NCBI GenBank assembly: GCA_016792845.1
Contig: JAEUKH010000001.1
Span: 62,001 to 126,000, forward strand
From: Myxococcales bacterium
GTDB lineage: Bacteria; Myxococcota_A; Polyangia; Polyangiales; Ga0077539
Length of the DNA stretch: 64,000 nt
Direction of reading: 5' to 3'
A model generated the notes under the pieces. That model was not told the DNA's origin. It saw nothing but the letters and a program-made list of their open reading frames with translations, and searched no databases. This document shows, piece by piece, positions 7,764 through 16,123 of this stretch. How positions within the stretch are numbered: the stretch's first letter is position 1; each line of letters begins with the position of its first letter. The position numbers and the translations under genes are program-made.

Positions 7764-8915
7764 ATGGCCCTTGGCAACACGATTTCTTCCACCCTCATCA
7801 TTCCCGAGCTTTGGGTTGACGCCGTCGCGGCGGGCATGGCCGGGCTCCCCGTCTTCGGCGCCACCGGCGCGGTGCGCGTTGAGATGGGCCTGCCAGGCGG
7901 CGCCCGCCCCGGCTCGCCCGTCAACGTGCCCTACTTCGGCCAGCTCGGCGCCATGCGCGACTATGCCGACGGCGCCGCCATCGACGTGCAGCAGCTCACC
8001 ATGACCGACGAGGCCGCGAGCGTGGTGCGCTCGGGCATCGCGTTCAACCTCACCGACATGGCGCGCCGCCTCGCGGGCTACGCCGACCCGATGGGGGAGG
8101 CGGCGCGGCAGTTCGTCGAGCAGGTCAAGCTGCGCGCCAACGACGCCGCCCTTGACGCGGCCAACGCCTCGGGCCTGCCCACCGGCATGCTGCTCGACGT
8201 GTACTCTGGCAGTTCGCCGACCTACCTCGACCGCGACCTGTGCGTCGAGGCTCGCATGCGCTGGGGCGACGAGCAGGACGGCGTCGCCGCCATTACCTGC
8301 CACTCGGTCACCCTCAAGAACCTCCTCAAGCTCAAAGACGCCAACGGCAACCCGCTGCTGAAGGTACTGCGTCAGGACGACACGACGGGCGTGATTCAGT
8401 TCGAGGGTCTGCCGCCCATCTTCCCCTCCGACCGCAACGCGGTGGAATTTCCCATCACCGAGGCGGGCACCACCCCCCCCGACTTGGCCATCAGCGGCCG
8501 GGCCTACGGCGATTACAACCTCCGCTTCGAGATCACCACCGGCGGCGTGCGGGGCACGGCCTTGTTCCGCTGGTCGATCAACGGCGGCACGAGTTGGGAG
8601 GCCACCGGCGTCGCCACGGCCGCCGAGGTCGAGCTCGGTGAGACGGGCCTCACCGCCGCCTGGGCCACAGGCACCTATGCGACGGACAACGTCTACACCT
8701 GCACGCGACCGGCCTACAGCACCCTTCTCGTGAAGAAGGGCGCCATCGTGTTCTGGTCCGACCCGCCCAACACCGAGAGTGTGCGCGACCCGCTCCGCAT
8801 GGCGACGGTGAGCGCGACGGAGGTGCTCCACGTCACGCACCGCTACAAGCGCATGCCGGGCCGCACCCGCCCCGGCATCGTCAAGGTGCGCCACAACAAC
8901 CCCATCGCCCCCTGA
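7764..8915 (+). CDS. Major capsid protein with an inserted beta-sandwich domain
   Basis: The protein has 383 residues. The N-terminal MALGNTISSTLIIPELWVDA and GSPVNVPYFGQL region and the end with VLHVTHRYKRMPGRTRPGI are typical for coat proteins of the HK97 fold in Mu-like or P22-like phages. Position directly after protease/scaffold supports this. Residues about 240-310 form an insertion (YNLRFEITTG, FRWSINGGTSWEATG, VELGETGLTAAWATGTY) that reads as a small beta-rich surface domain. A matching domain lies in the tail sheath protein. An unusual 60-bp spacer with C-rich tracts precedes the gene, possibly a separate translation start region for this highly expressed protein. Confidence 0.85.
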   Translation: MALGNTISSTLIIPELWVDAVAAGMAGLPVFGATGAVRVEMGLPGGARPGSPVNVPYFGQLGAMRDYADGAAIDVQQLTMTDEAASVVRSGIAFNLTDMARRLAGYADPMGEAARQFVEQVKLRANDAALDAANASGLPTGMLLDVYSGSSPTYLDRDLCVEARMRWGDEQDGVAAITCHSVTLKNLLKLKDANGNPLLKVLRQDDTTGVIQFEGLPPIFPSDRNAVEFPITEAGTTPPDLAISGRAYGDYNLRFEITTGGVRGTALFRWSINGGTSWEATGVATAAEVELGETGLTAAWATGTYATDNVYTCTRPAYSTLLVKKGAIVFWSDPPNTESVRDPLRMATVSATEVLHVTHRYKRMPGRTRPGIVKVRHNNPIAP

Positions 8916-9226
8916 TGCACCCGCGGCGCGCCTACACCGTGATGGTGGCCGCCGCGGACATGGAGGGCCAGCGCGCCTGCGCGGGGGTGCTCCTCGGGCA
9001 CCGCAACAGCCTCGCGGGCACCCCGCTGGCCCTGTCCGTGCCCCACCGCGCCGCCCTGGTCTCCGCGGGCTACCCTTGCCTCGAAGACCTCGGCGACCCC
9101 CGCACCGACACTGACCCCGACGACGCCCGCCGTGCCCTCATCACCGAGCTCGTGCGCCACGGCCTGACCGGGGGTGAGGCGCGCGACGTGGTGGCCCACC
9201 TTTTCCCCCTGAGACCAACGCCATGA
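8915..9226 (+). CDS. Small head-completion candidate
   Basis: This 103-residue protein overlaps the stop of the capsid gene (TGATG at 8913-8917) and the start of the next gene. No domain is recognised. It is helical, with an Asp-rich middle (DPRTDTDPDDARRALITELV). Gene order suggests a head or head-tail joining protein. Confidence 0.6.
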   Translation: MHPRRAYTVMVAAADMEGQRACAGVLLGHRNSLAGTPLALSVPHRAALVSAGYPCLEDLGDPRTDTDPDDARRALITELVRHGLTGGEARDVVAHLFPLRPTP

Positions 9227-9588
9227 GCTACTTCACCCAGGACAACGCCTTCGTCGACGCTGAGGACGTGTCGCTCCACCCCTCTGCGACACGCACCGCA
9301 TCGGGCACCGGCTCGGTCGTGTACGAGACCGGCCCCCGCCGCACGCTGTCGCTCCTGCTCGCCGTGACGGCGGCGTCGGGCGACACGCCCACGCTCGACG
9401 TGACGGTGCAGACCAGCCACGACGGCACCACCTGGCGCACCCTCGGCACCTTCACCCAGGCCACCGGCGTCACCTCCGAGCGCAAGGGCTTCGGCGGCGC
9501 CGACCGCTTCGTGCGGGTGGTGTGGACCGCCGCCGCGGCCACGGGCTCGCCCAGCTTCACCTTCGCGGTGACCGGCGAGGCGGTGTGA
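9223..9588 (+). CDS. Small beta-rich virion protein (decoration/connector candidate)
   Basis: This 121-residue protein is rich in Thr, Ser, Val and Ala. The pattern TLDVTVQTSHDGTTWRTLGTF, RFVRVVWTAAAATG and SFTFAVTGEAV matches a beta-sandwich fold often found in small phage head decoration or tail proteins (the 'xxSxDGxTW' turn). It overlaps both neighbours by 4 bp or less. The exact virion location cannot be read from sequence. Confidence 0.6.
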   Translation: MSYFTQDNAFVDAEDVSLHPSATRTASGTGSVVYETGPRRTLSLLLAVTAASGDTPTLDVTVQTSHDGTTWRTLGTFTQATGVTSERKGFGGADRFVRVVWTAAAATGSPSFTFAVTGEAV

Positions 9589-9929
9589 TGCGGCCGCCGA
9601 TCACCATCCGTGACGTGATGCGCGTCGACCCAGCGGCCGGCGTGATGGGCACCGCCGACGACCGCGACGAGGCCTTGCGTATCGTCGCGGAGAGGGCCCC
9701 TTCGGGCACCAGCGTCGAGCAGATGGCCTCGGCAGCCGCCGAGATCATCCGATCGCGCGTGGCGCAGCGCGCCCAAGCTCCTCGGGTGCCGTACATTGAT
9801 ACCTTCGCCACGATCGAAGCACCCGAGCCTGACCCCGTCGAGCCGAGGCCGGAGCCAGGCGACGACGTGCCCCCTGTGCTCGACGCGCCCCCTGAGGCGC
9901 CTGCGCGCCCCACGAAGCCCCGCAGGTAA
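9588..9929 (+). CDS. Hypothetical virion-region protein with Pro/Glu tail
   Basis: The protein has 113 residues. The N-terminal ~70 are helical (DEALRIVAERAPSGTSVEQMASAAAEIIRSRVAQRA). The C-terminal ~40 are a disordered Pro/Glu/Asp-rich segment ending in PTKPRR. No family is recognised. The ATG at 9588 overlaps the previous stop by one base (TGATG). Position between head and gp36-like genes suggests a role in head completion. Confidence 0.55.
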   Translation: MRPPITIRDVMRVDPAAGVMGTADDRDEALRIVAERAPSGTSVEQMASAAAEIIRSRVAQRAQAPRVPYIDTFATIEAPEPDPVEPRPEPGDDVPPVLDAPPEAPARPTKPRR

Positions 9930-9935
9930 CCCGCC

Positions 9936-10334
9936 ATGGCCTACGCCACCCGCACCGACCTCGACGCCCTGGGCTACCCCTCGGCGACGCTGGCCGGGGT
10001 GTCGACCACGATCCAGGATGACGCCCTCGATGCGGCGTCGTCGCTGGCCGACGGCTACCTCGTGCGGCGCTTCACCCTGCCGCTGTCGGCGTGGGGCGAC
10101 GACCTGCGCCGTGCTGTGGTGCACATCGCGGCGTGGGATCTACTCTGCCGCCGCGGCTTCAGTCCCAACCGCGATGCCGACGACGTGGTGCAGGTGCGGC
10201 ACGACCAGGCCATGCGCTGGCTCCGAGACGTGTCGGCGGGGCGCGTCGAGCCCCAGGGCGTCACCGACGCCTCGCCCACCGTCGCCGAGACCTTCGGGGT
10301 GGTGGTGGCGAGTCGACCGCGCCGGGGGTGGTGA
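9936..10334 (+). CDS. Mu gp36-like head-tail connector (DUF1320)
   Basis: The protein has 132 residues. MAYATRTDLDALGYP at the start, DDALDAASSLADGYLVRRFTLPLS and HIAAWDLLCRRGFSPN are the characteristic run of DUF1320/Mu gp36, an all-helical connector subunit like HK97 gp6. These proteins form the ring between portal and tail. A short gap (6 bp) separates it from the previous gene. Confidence 0.85.
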   Translation: MAYATRTDLDALGYPSATLAGVSTTIQDDALDAASSLADGYLVRRFTLPLSAWGDDLRRAVVHIAAWDLLCRRGFSPNRDADDVVQVRHDQAMRWLRDVSAGRVEPQGVTDASPTVAETFGVVVASRPRRGW

Positions 10335-10335
10335 G

Positions 10336-10770
10336 ATGGCCGGCGTCACCGGCGACTACCGCGCGCTCGATGCTCTCATCGGCCAGCTCGGCAAGCTCGG
10401 GCCTGAGGTGCGTCGCGAGTGCGCTGCCGTCTTTGCCGAGCAGCTCGGGACCCTCGTCTCCGAGGGCTTCGATGCCGCGCAGGCTCCCGACGGCACGCCC
10501 TGGGCGCCGCTCGCCCCGCGCACGCTCGCTCGCCGCCGTAAACGCTCTGCGCGTCCTCTCTTGGACACAGGGCGACTGCGCAGCAGCTTCGCCATCACCT
10601 CCGACGCCGAGGGCGTCTACCTCTCGACGCCGGTCGTGTACGCCGCGACGCACCAGCACGGTCGCGGCGCGATTCCCGCACGCCCGTTCCTACCTGGCGA
10701 CGTACTGCCCTCGGCCTGGGCGGCTGCGTTCGAAGAGACGGCCCGCGACCTGATGGAGCACGTCCTATGA
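10336..10770 (+). CDS. Mu gpG-like virion morphogenesis / tail completion protein
   Basis: The protein has 144 residues. ApDGTPWAPLAPRTLARRRKR followed by LLDTGRLRSSFAI and VYAATHQHGRGAIPARPFL is the signature of the gpG/HK97 gp10-like family ('PWxPL', 'L.dTG.L..s', 'YA..hq.G...iPaRpFl'). The start ATG 10336 is chosen because the frame upstream is a shadow of the gp36 gene. The protein joins the finished head to the tail. Its stop overlaps the next start (ATGA). Confidence 0.88.
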   Translation: MAGVTGDYRALDALIGQLGKLGPEVRRECAAVFAEQLGTLVSEGFDAAQAPDGTPWAPLAPRTLARRRKRSARPLLDTGRLRSSFAITSDAEGVYLSTPVVYAATHQHGRGAIPARPFLPGDVLPSAWAAAFEETARDLMEHVL

Positions 10771-11264
10771 GCCTCTCGACGCTCATCGCTTCAATTCAAA
10801 CGCGCGTTGCCACGGGCGTCGCGGGCACGAGCTACGTGATTGGCTGGCGCGAGGCCGACGCGCGCGGCGCTCCCCCGCGGGTGGAGTGGCGCCCGACGCG
10901 TCACGCCTACGAGGCTCCCTACCAGGGTGGGTCGAGGGCCGACGGCTTCGCGCGTGCCATCCTGGGACGCGCGCAGGCCTTCGAGGTCACGCTCTGGGGC
11001 GTCGACGTGGCGCAGGTCGAAGCCCTCTTCGACGCGCTCGTGCGCGGCTGTGAGGCCGAGGCCGCGGGTGCCTGGGCCTACACGGGAGGGGACTGGGCTC
11101 GCGTCGGGGCGGTGACCGCCGGCGAGGCCATGCTCTGCACCGTCACCCTGGGCGCCCATGTGCTGGAGACCGCGCCCTCGACCGTGACCATCACCGGCGC
11201 TGCGCTGGCGCCTGCAACCTCGACGCCGGGCGACGGCGTGCTCGAGCTCGGAGAATCACCATGA
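10767..11264 (+). CDS. Putative tail terminator (Mu gp37-like)
   Basis: The protein has 165 residues. Its position between the gpG-like gene and the tail sheath corresponds to the Mu gp37-like tail terminator, which caps the growing tail tube. The sequence is mixed alpha/beta with AFEVTLWGVDVAQVEALFDAL and VGAVTAGEAMLCTVTLGAHVLE, but no strictly conserved motif was recognised. It overlaps both neighbours by 4 bp. Confidence 0.6.
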   Translation: MSLSTLIASIQTRVATGVAGTSYVIGWREADARGAPPRVEWRPTRHAYEAPYQGGSRADGFARAILGRAQAFEVTLWGVDVAQVEALFDALVRGCEAEAAGAWAYTGGDWARVGAVTAGEAMLCTVTLGAHVLETAPSTVTITGAALAPATSTPGDGVLELGESP

Positions 11265-12691
11265 TCGCATCGGTTGGCGTTCGAATTGTTGATGGGGGGC
11301 TCGGCGCGTCGCGCACGACGACCCGCCCTCCTGCTGTGGTCGGCTGCTCGTCGGGAGGCTCTGCGGCCCACGTGCAGCTCGTGTCCTCTCTAGAGGACTG
11401 CGTCGCGGTCTTCGGGCACGGCAAGCTCACCGAGCTTGTGGGCATGTACCTCGACCTCGCCGGGGTGCCAGTTCTCGCATGCAAGGCCGAGTCGAGCACG
11501 GCGGGAAGTTGCGGCGCCATCACGCAGCCCGCGGGCCCCCAGGCGCAGCTCTCCATCACCACCGCGACTGCTCGGGATGACTACGCCATCGTGCTGCGGG
11601 TCTCCCGGGCCGGTGCGAGCCTCGCTGCCCTCACGGCGGCCGTGCGACTGTCGCTCGACGGCGGCGCCGCCTTCGGCCCCGAGCTGGCCGTGCCCGCGTC
11701 GGGCGAGCTTACTCTTGGCGATACCGGGGTGGTGGTGGACTTCGCCGACGGCACCTTCGTCGTCGACAGCGAGTACAGCTTCGCGACGACGGCGCCCACC
11801 TGGGACAACACGGCCCTCACCGAGGCGCTTGATGCGCTGGCAGGGTCGAGCATCGATCACGAGTTCGTTCACGTCGCCGAGCATTGCACACGGACCCATG
11901 CGCAGACGGTGAAGACGGCCCTCGAAGCGCTCGGCACCTCGGGCGTGTTTCGTCGAGCGCTCCTATCTGCCCGCGACCAGAACGTCCCTGGGGGCGAGAG
12001 CGCATCGGCTTGGCAGACCGCCCTGCTCGGCGCCTCGCCCGGCTTCGCGCTCTTCGACGGCGGGCACTACCTCGACGTGACGGCGGGGGGCGCGCAGATG
12101 CGAAGCCGCACCACCCGCGCCCTCCACCGCAGACCCGTGGCCTGGGCCATCGGGCCCCGCGCCGCGCTCCTGCGCACCACCATCAACGAGGCCGTGGCGG
12201 GGCTCGCGGAGCATCCCGGTGCGGTGCACCTCGGGCCGCTGCCTGGCGTCGAAGAGGACGGCTTGCATCACGATCTGCGGCTCTTGCCCAGCCTCGACGC
12301 GGGCGGGTTCATGGGCCTTCAAACCCACATCGGCCGCGCGGGGTACTTCCCCACCGACCGCACGATGGCCCAGCAGCCCTCCGACTACGCCACCGTGATG
12401 AACGCACGGGTCGTAGTCGAGGGCGCCACCGTGGCCCAGGGGCTTCTCACCGAGCACGTTGGGCGGCGTTTCCGTCTCGCGACGGGGGGCGTCATCGATG
12501 CCCGCGACGCCGACGCGCTCGACGCACAGCTCACGAGCGATTTCCGCCAGGCGATGGGGCCGCTCATCACCGAAGGGCGCGTCACCGTCAACCGCGCCAG
12601 CGTGTCGGGGTCCCTGCGGGGCGCGATGCGGGTGCGCCCCTACGGGTACGCGACGACCATCGATTTCAGCATCGGGATGACCGCGGAGTAA
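11261..12691 (+). CDS. Tail sheath protein (Mu gpL-like) with inserted domain
   Basis: This 476-residue protein forms the contractile outer tube. The N-terminal MIASVGVRIVDGGLG and the C-terminal half (ARDQNVPGGESASAW, LDVTAGGAQMRSRTTRALHRRPVAWAIGPRAAL, LLTEHVGRRFRLATGG, AMRVRPYGYATTIDFSIGM) follow the sheath pattern, with the C-terminal strands that interlock subunits. Residues about 105-175 form an insertion (VRLSLDGGAAFG, ELTLGDTGVVVDFADGTFVV, SEYSFATTAPTW) resembling the insert in the capsid protein. The length is close to Mu gpL (495 residues). Confidence 0.85.
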   Translation: MIASVGVRIVDGGLGASRTTTRPPAVVGCSSGGSAAHVQLVSSLEDCVAVFGHGKLTELVGMYLDLAGVPVLACKAESSTAGSCGAITQPAGPQAQLSITTATARDDYAIVLRVSRAGASLAALTAAVRLSLDGGAAFGPELAVPASGELTLGDTGVVVDFADGTFVVDSEYSFATTAPTWDNTALTEALDALAGSSIDHEFVHVAEHCTRTHAQTVKTALEALGTSGVFRRALLSARDQNVPGGESASAWQTALLGASPGFALFDGGHYLDVTAGGAQMRSRTTRALHRRPVAWAIGPRAALLRTTINEAVAGLAEHPGAVHLGPLPGVEEDGLHHDLRLLPSLDAGGFMGLQTHIGRAGYFPTDRTMAQQPSDYATVMNARVVVEGATVAQGLLTEHVGRRFRLATGGVIDARDADALDAQLTSDFRQAMGPLITEGRVTVNRASVSGSLRGAMRVRPYGYATTIDFSIGMTAE

Positions 12692-12694
12692 CCC

Positions 12695-13147
12695 ATGGCG
12701 ATCGTAAAGGCAGACGAGTGCGACTTCTTTTCGCTGGAGCTTCGGCGCAACGGCGGGGCGCCGATGGTGGGCTTCACCAAGATCGCCTACCCCTGGGACG
12801 TCGAGCGCGAGCACGTACGCGGCAACTCCCCCGTGCCGCTCGGCATGACCGACGGGCGACTCGCGCCGGGAGACGGCTCCCTCTCCGCCAACCTCGGCAC
12901 CTACGCGGCGCTGTCGTCGACCCCAGCATGGTGCCGTGATTCGCACGTTCTCACACTCGTGTACTCGCGGAGGGGGCAACCCCAGCACCGCGTCGTGCTC
13001 ACGGGCGTGCGCTTTGGCGGCGCTGACGAGAGCGACGAAGAGGGGGCCGCGGCCCTCAAGCGCGAGGTCAAGTTCAAGTTTGAGCGCATCTACCTCAACG
13101 GCTTCTGCCCCCTGACGGGGGAGAGCGAGAGCGGAGCAGTTCTGTGA
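12695..13147 (+). CDS. Tail tube protein
   Basis: The protein has 150 residues. It directly follows the sheath gene, as tube genes do in contractile phages. The sequence is beta-rich (FFSLELRRNGGAPMVGFTKIAYP, VLTLVYSRRGQPQHRVVLTGVRF, REVKFKFERIYLN), as expected for a tube monomer that stacks in hexameric rings. Unlike Mu gpM it contains few recognisable family residues, so function is taken mainly from position. The stop overlaps the GTG start of the tail chaperone. Confidence 0.7.
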   Translation: MAIVKADECDFFSLELRRNGGAPMVGFTKIAYPWDVEREHVRGNSPVPLGMTDGRLAPGDGSLSANLGTYAALSSTPAWCRDSHVLTLVYSRRGQPQHRVVLTGVRFGGADESDEEGAAALKREVKFKFERIYLNGFCPLTGESESGAVL

Positions 13148-13488
13148 AGATCAACGACGAGGCCTTGGCCACCCTGCGCGCCGCCCACCCCCGCGGTGTG
13201 AAGGTGTTCTCCCTCTCCGACGGGCGCGACTTCGCCTTCGCGACGCCCACCTCGGACCACTACCGGCGGCACAAGGCCGACATGTTGCAGATCGTGACCA
13301 ACCCCGCCATCGCGGCCGGGGCGGGGGAGCGATTGGCCGAGGAGCTGTGCATCTGGCCGGGGCCACAGGACTTCGCAGCGCTGCGCGCAGAGGCCCCTGC
13401 CGCCGCGGGGCGCATCGGCGACCAGCTCGCGGAGATGGCCGGCGGGAGCCTCACGGTCATCGAGGGAAAAGCCGACGCCTCGCGCTGA
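13144..13488 (+). CDS. Tail assembly chaperone, short (0-frame) product
   Basis: This 114-residue protein starts with GTG and ends in GKADASR. Its position between tube and tape measure is that of the tail assembly chaperones (lambda gpG, Mu gp41). These keep the tape measure soluble while the tube polymerises. The slippery heptamer G GGA AAA lies in the correct phase at 13464-13470, 16 bases before the stop codon at 13486-13488, so part of the ribosomes should shift to the -1 frame. Confidence 0.75.
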   Translation: MKINDEALATLRAAHPRGVKVFSLSDGRDFAFATPTSDHYRRHKADMLQIVTNPAIAAGAGERLAEELCIWPGPQDFAALRAEAPAAAGRIGDQLAEMAGGSLTVIEGKADASR

Positions 13489-13655
13489 GCGCCCACAAAG
13501 ACGACGGCGTGCTGGCCGACTGCCTGCTCGCCCTCGCGGGCCATGAGCCCGAGCACGCCTCCGTCGAAGCGCGTGCAGGCGCCCTCCTGGTGGGCGAGTT
13601 TCTTATCACCTTTCGCGCCCTCGTGCGCGGCCTGGCCAAAGCCAAGACACCATGA
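13470..13655 (+). CDS. Tail assembly chaperone, -1 frameshift extension
   Basis: After a -1 slip on G GGA AAA the reading continues from codon AGC at 13470 for 61 residues (SRRLALSAHKDDGVLADC to VRGLAKAKTP) to the stop at 13653-13655. This gives a fused protein of about 170 residues, corresponding to lambda gpGT. The extension has no ATG; its only early start-like codon is GTG 13509, without a visible ribosome binding site. That favours synthesis by frameshifting. The TGA overlaps the tape-measure ATG 13652. Confidence 0.7.
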   Translation, partial: SRRLALSAHKDDGVLADCLLALAGHEPEHASVEARAGALLVGEFLITFRALVRGLAKAKTP

Positions 13656-15490
13656 GCAACCTCACTTGGACGCTGCGGCTGGTCGATCAGATTTCGCCCG
13701 GGGCACTGGGGGCAATGCGGTCCTTGGCGGCGGTCAAAGGCCAGCTCACGGCGGTGCGCAGCGAAATCGCACGACCTGTGCGTGACGCCTTCGCGGGCCG
13801 GATCTCGACCGTCGCCCGCCTGTCGTCGGCTGGGGGCGGGCTCACGACGCGACTCCGAGGGCTCACGCGGTGGGGGCCCTCGGCTGCGCAGGGGCTTCGA
13901 GGCCTTGGCACCGCCGCAATGCTTGGTGGCGGCGCGCTTCTCGGTGGAGGCGCGATGATCGGCCGCTCCATCGTGGAGCAGGCGTCCTTCCGGGAGCGGG
14001 CGCTCACCTCGCTCCGGTCGTCGCTCGGCACCACCGGCGAGGCCCTGGTGGCCTTCCGCAACGCGGTACGCATCGCCAACCAGACCCCGCTCGACACCAG
14101 CCAGGTTGTAGATGCGACCAGCCAGCTCGCGGGCGCTGGTTTTCGAGGCAACCAGCTCACCCAGCTTCTCGCCATCGGCACCGACATCGGCGCCAACAAC
14201 GGCCAGCAGGCCATGGAGAGCGTCATTCGCGCGCTCGGCCAGATCCGCTCCAAGGGGCGCCTTCAGGCCGAGGAGCTGATGCAGATCCGGGAGGCTGCAC
14301 CTTCCATCGCCCAGCACCTCACACCCGCGCTCGGGCAGGTCATGGGGTTTCGCGGGGATCAGGCCGCCATCGCGCGCCAGGTCAACGCCGCCATCAGCGC
14401 GGGGCGTGTGAGCGGCGACGCGTTCAACCGCGCGTTCCTGGAGGCTGGGCGACGCATGTCCGCAGGCGATGGCGGGCTCGGCGGTATCGCGCAGGCCCAA
14501 TCGCGGACGCTCGGCGGGTCGCTGTCCAACCTCTCCAACGCATGGGACAACCTGCTGCTCTCACTCAACGGCGACGACGGCCTCGCCAACATGGCGGGCC
14601 TGCGGTCGTTTCGCGAGGCGCTCGACGGCATCACCTCGGCGCTCGACATCGCGAGCCCTCGGGGGCAGCGGGCGATGCGCGTGCTGGAGCCACTTATCAA
14701 CGGGCTCTTCGGCACCATCTTCGGCGGCGCAGGGGAGGGCGGCGGTACCGTCATCGACGGCTTCCTCAGCGGCCTCGAGCGCGCCACCCCCACCATCCTT
14801 TCGGCGGTGCAGGGCATTCGGGACTTCGTTGGTGGCATGGAGTCGGGCTTCATGGCAGCGCTCTCTCCGGCCATCGAGCTCATCCAGCAGCTCGACACGG
14901 GCGGGGGCGAGCTGCGCACTACCATGCGCGACATCGGCCGCGCGGTGGGCTATCTCGCAGGGGCCTTCGTGCTCGGCGTCGGGGTGATCGGCGGCGCAAT
15001 TGCAGCCATCACCCGCTTCATCGACGACCTGGTCTCATCACCCCAGCGCGCGCTCCTCTACCTGGTGTCGTTCTTTACCGGGATACCAGTACAGCTTGTC
15101 GACGGCTTCCTCGGGTCGCTGCGCACCCAATGGGGCGTGCTCGTCGCGACGGTAGAAGGCCTGGCTGGGCAGCTCCCCGAGAGCGTGCGGCGGGTGCTCG
15201 GCATCCACTCGCCCTCCCGGGTGATGATGCAGATCGGCGCGTACACCGTGGCCGGCATGGAGGAGGGGATTCTCTCGGGGCACGGTGACGTAGAGCGCGC
15301 CATGGCCCGCATCGCGGCACCCCCTTCGACCCGGGGCGCTGGTGCCGGTGGGGGCCGCGCGCCGATCTCGGTGCAGGTGACGGTGCACACCGCTGCGACC
15401 GACGCTGAAGCCGTGGGCGCGGCCGTCGCGCGCGAACTCGACGCTCTGTTCGCAAACCTCTTCGAGCGCGCGGCGCTGGGAGTCGGATGA
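13652..15490 (+). CDS. Tail tape measure protein
   Basis: The protein has 612 residues. The region VEQASFRERALTSLRSSLGTTGEALVAFRNAVRIANQTPLDTSQVVDATSQLAGAGF is the conserved head of tape measure proteins. It is followed by MQIREAAPSIAQHL and GGSLSNLSNAWDNLLLSL. Hydrophobic glycine-rich stretches lie at about 85-110 and 425-450, and the C-terminal domain contains GIHSPSRVMMQIGAYTVAGMEEGI, a common TMP ending. The tape measure fixes tail length; at about 0.15 nm per residue the tail would be roughly 90 nm. It is short compared with the 700-1,000-residue proteins of many relatives. Confidence 0.9.
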   Translation: MSNLTWTLRLVDQISPGALGAMRSLAAVKGQLTAVRSEIARPVRDAFAGRISTVARLSSAGGGLTTRLRGLTRWGPSAAQGLRGLGTAAMLGGGALLGGGAMIGRSIVEQASFRERALTSLRSSLGTTGEALVAFRNAVRIANQTPLDTSQVVDATSQLAGAGFRGNQLTQLLAIGTDIGANNGQQAMESVIRALGQIRSKGRLQAEELMQIREAAPSIAQHLTPALGQVMGFRGDQAAIARQVNAAISAGRVSGDAFNRAFLEAGRRMSAGDGGLGGIAQAQSRTLGGSLSNLSNAWDNLLLSLNGDDGLANMAGLRSFREALDGITSALDIASPRGQRAMRVLEPLINGLFGTIFGGAGEGGGTVIDGFLSGLERATPTILSAVQGIRDFVGGMESGFMAALSPAIELIQQLDTGGGELRTTMRDIGRAVGYLAGAFVLGVGVIGGAIAAITRFIDDLVSSPQRALLYLVSFFTGIPVQLVDGFLGSLRTQWGVLVATVEGLAGQLPESVRRVLGIHSPSRVMMQIGAYTVAGMEEGILSGHGDVERAMARIAAPPSTRGAGAGGGRAPISVQVTVHTAATDAEAVGAAVARELDALFANLFERAALGVG

Positions 15491-16122
15491 TGCTCAACGC
15501 CGTTGACGGGTCCTGGGATCGCATCACCCTCGCGGGCCTCGCCTTCTCGGGCCTCGCCCAGGTCGACAAGACCGAGCGTTCACGCAAGGTTGACAAGCCC
15601 AGCGCGCCTGGCGCTGACGGCGTGCGCCTGCGCATCAAGGGGCGCGAGGTGGCCGAGCCCGAGATCACCCTGGTCGGTTGGACCGACGAGCACCTCGCCG
15701 AGATGCGGCGCATCGCAGACGCGGTGCATCCCATCGGCCGCGGCGAGCGGCACAACGCCATCGCGGCCGAGCACCCCAGGCTCGCCTTCCACGGCATCAC
15801 CAAGCTCTTCGTCGTCAAGGTCACCGGTCCTGAGGTGGGCGACGACCGCCGGGTCACGCTGACGCTGGAGACAATCGAATGGCGCCCGCCACCAGCTGGG
15901 GCTCGCAGCGCCACGCGGAGCCCTACAGCGCCCGCTCGCCCAGCGCCCGTGGCCTTCACAGGGCTCGACGCTGCGCCGGTGGCGTCCTACGCCGCGACAC
16001 CCGCCCCGAGGGCGTCGGCGTCAACCCCTGCGGCAGCGGTGCCAGCGTCGTTTTCGGCGCCGCCTTCGGCCAGTGTGGCGCCCCTCGGTGGCACCTCGGG
16101 CCGTCTCGCTTCGGGAGTTTGA
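15487..16122 (+). CDS. Baseplate/tail-hub associated protein with Ala/Pro-rich tail
   Basis: The protein has 211 residues. The first ~135 form a compact alpha/beta region (WDRITLAGLAFSGLAQVDKTERSRKVDKP, LTLETIEWRPPP). The remaining 75 are Ala/Pro/Ser-rich and likely flexible. It overlaps the tape-measure stop (ATGA) and sits where Mu-like phages encode the gp43/gpN baseplate or peptidoglycan-penetration adaptor. No catalytic motif is visible. Confidence 0.6.
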   Translation: MMLNAVDGSWDRITLAGLAFSGLAQVDKTERSRKVDKPSAPGADGVRLRIKGREVAEPEITLVGWTDEHLAEMRRIADAVHPIGRGERHNAIAAEHPRLAFHGITKLFVVKVTGPEVGDDRRVTLTLETIEWRPPPAGARSATRSPTAPARPAPVAFTGLDAAPVASYAATPAPRASASTPAAAVPASFSAPPSASVAPLGGTSGRLASGV

Positions 16123-16123
16123 G

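Noticed and set aside
6345..8894. 849-residue minus-strand frame across the protease and capsid genes
   Set aside because: It spans two well-supported plus-strand genes and has Gly/Ala/Val/Arg composition with no domain.
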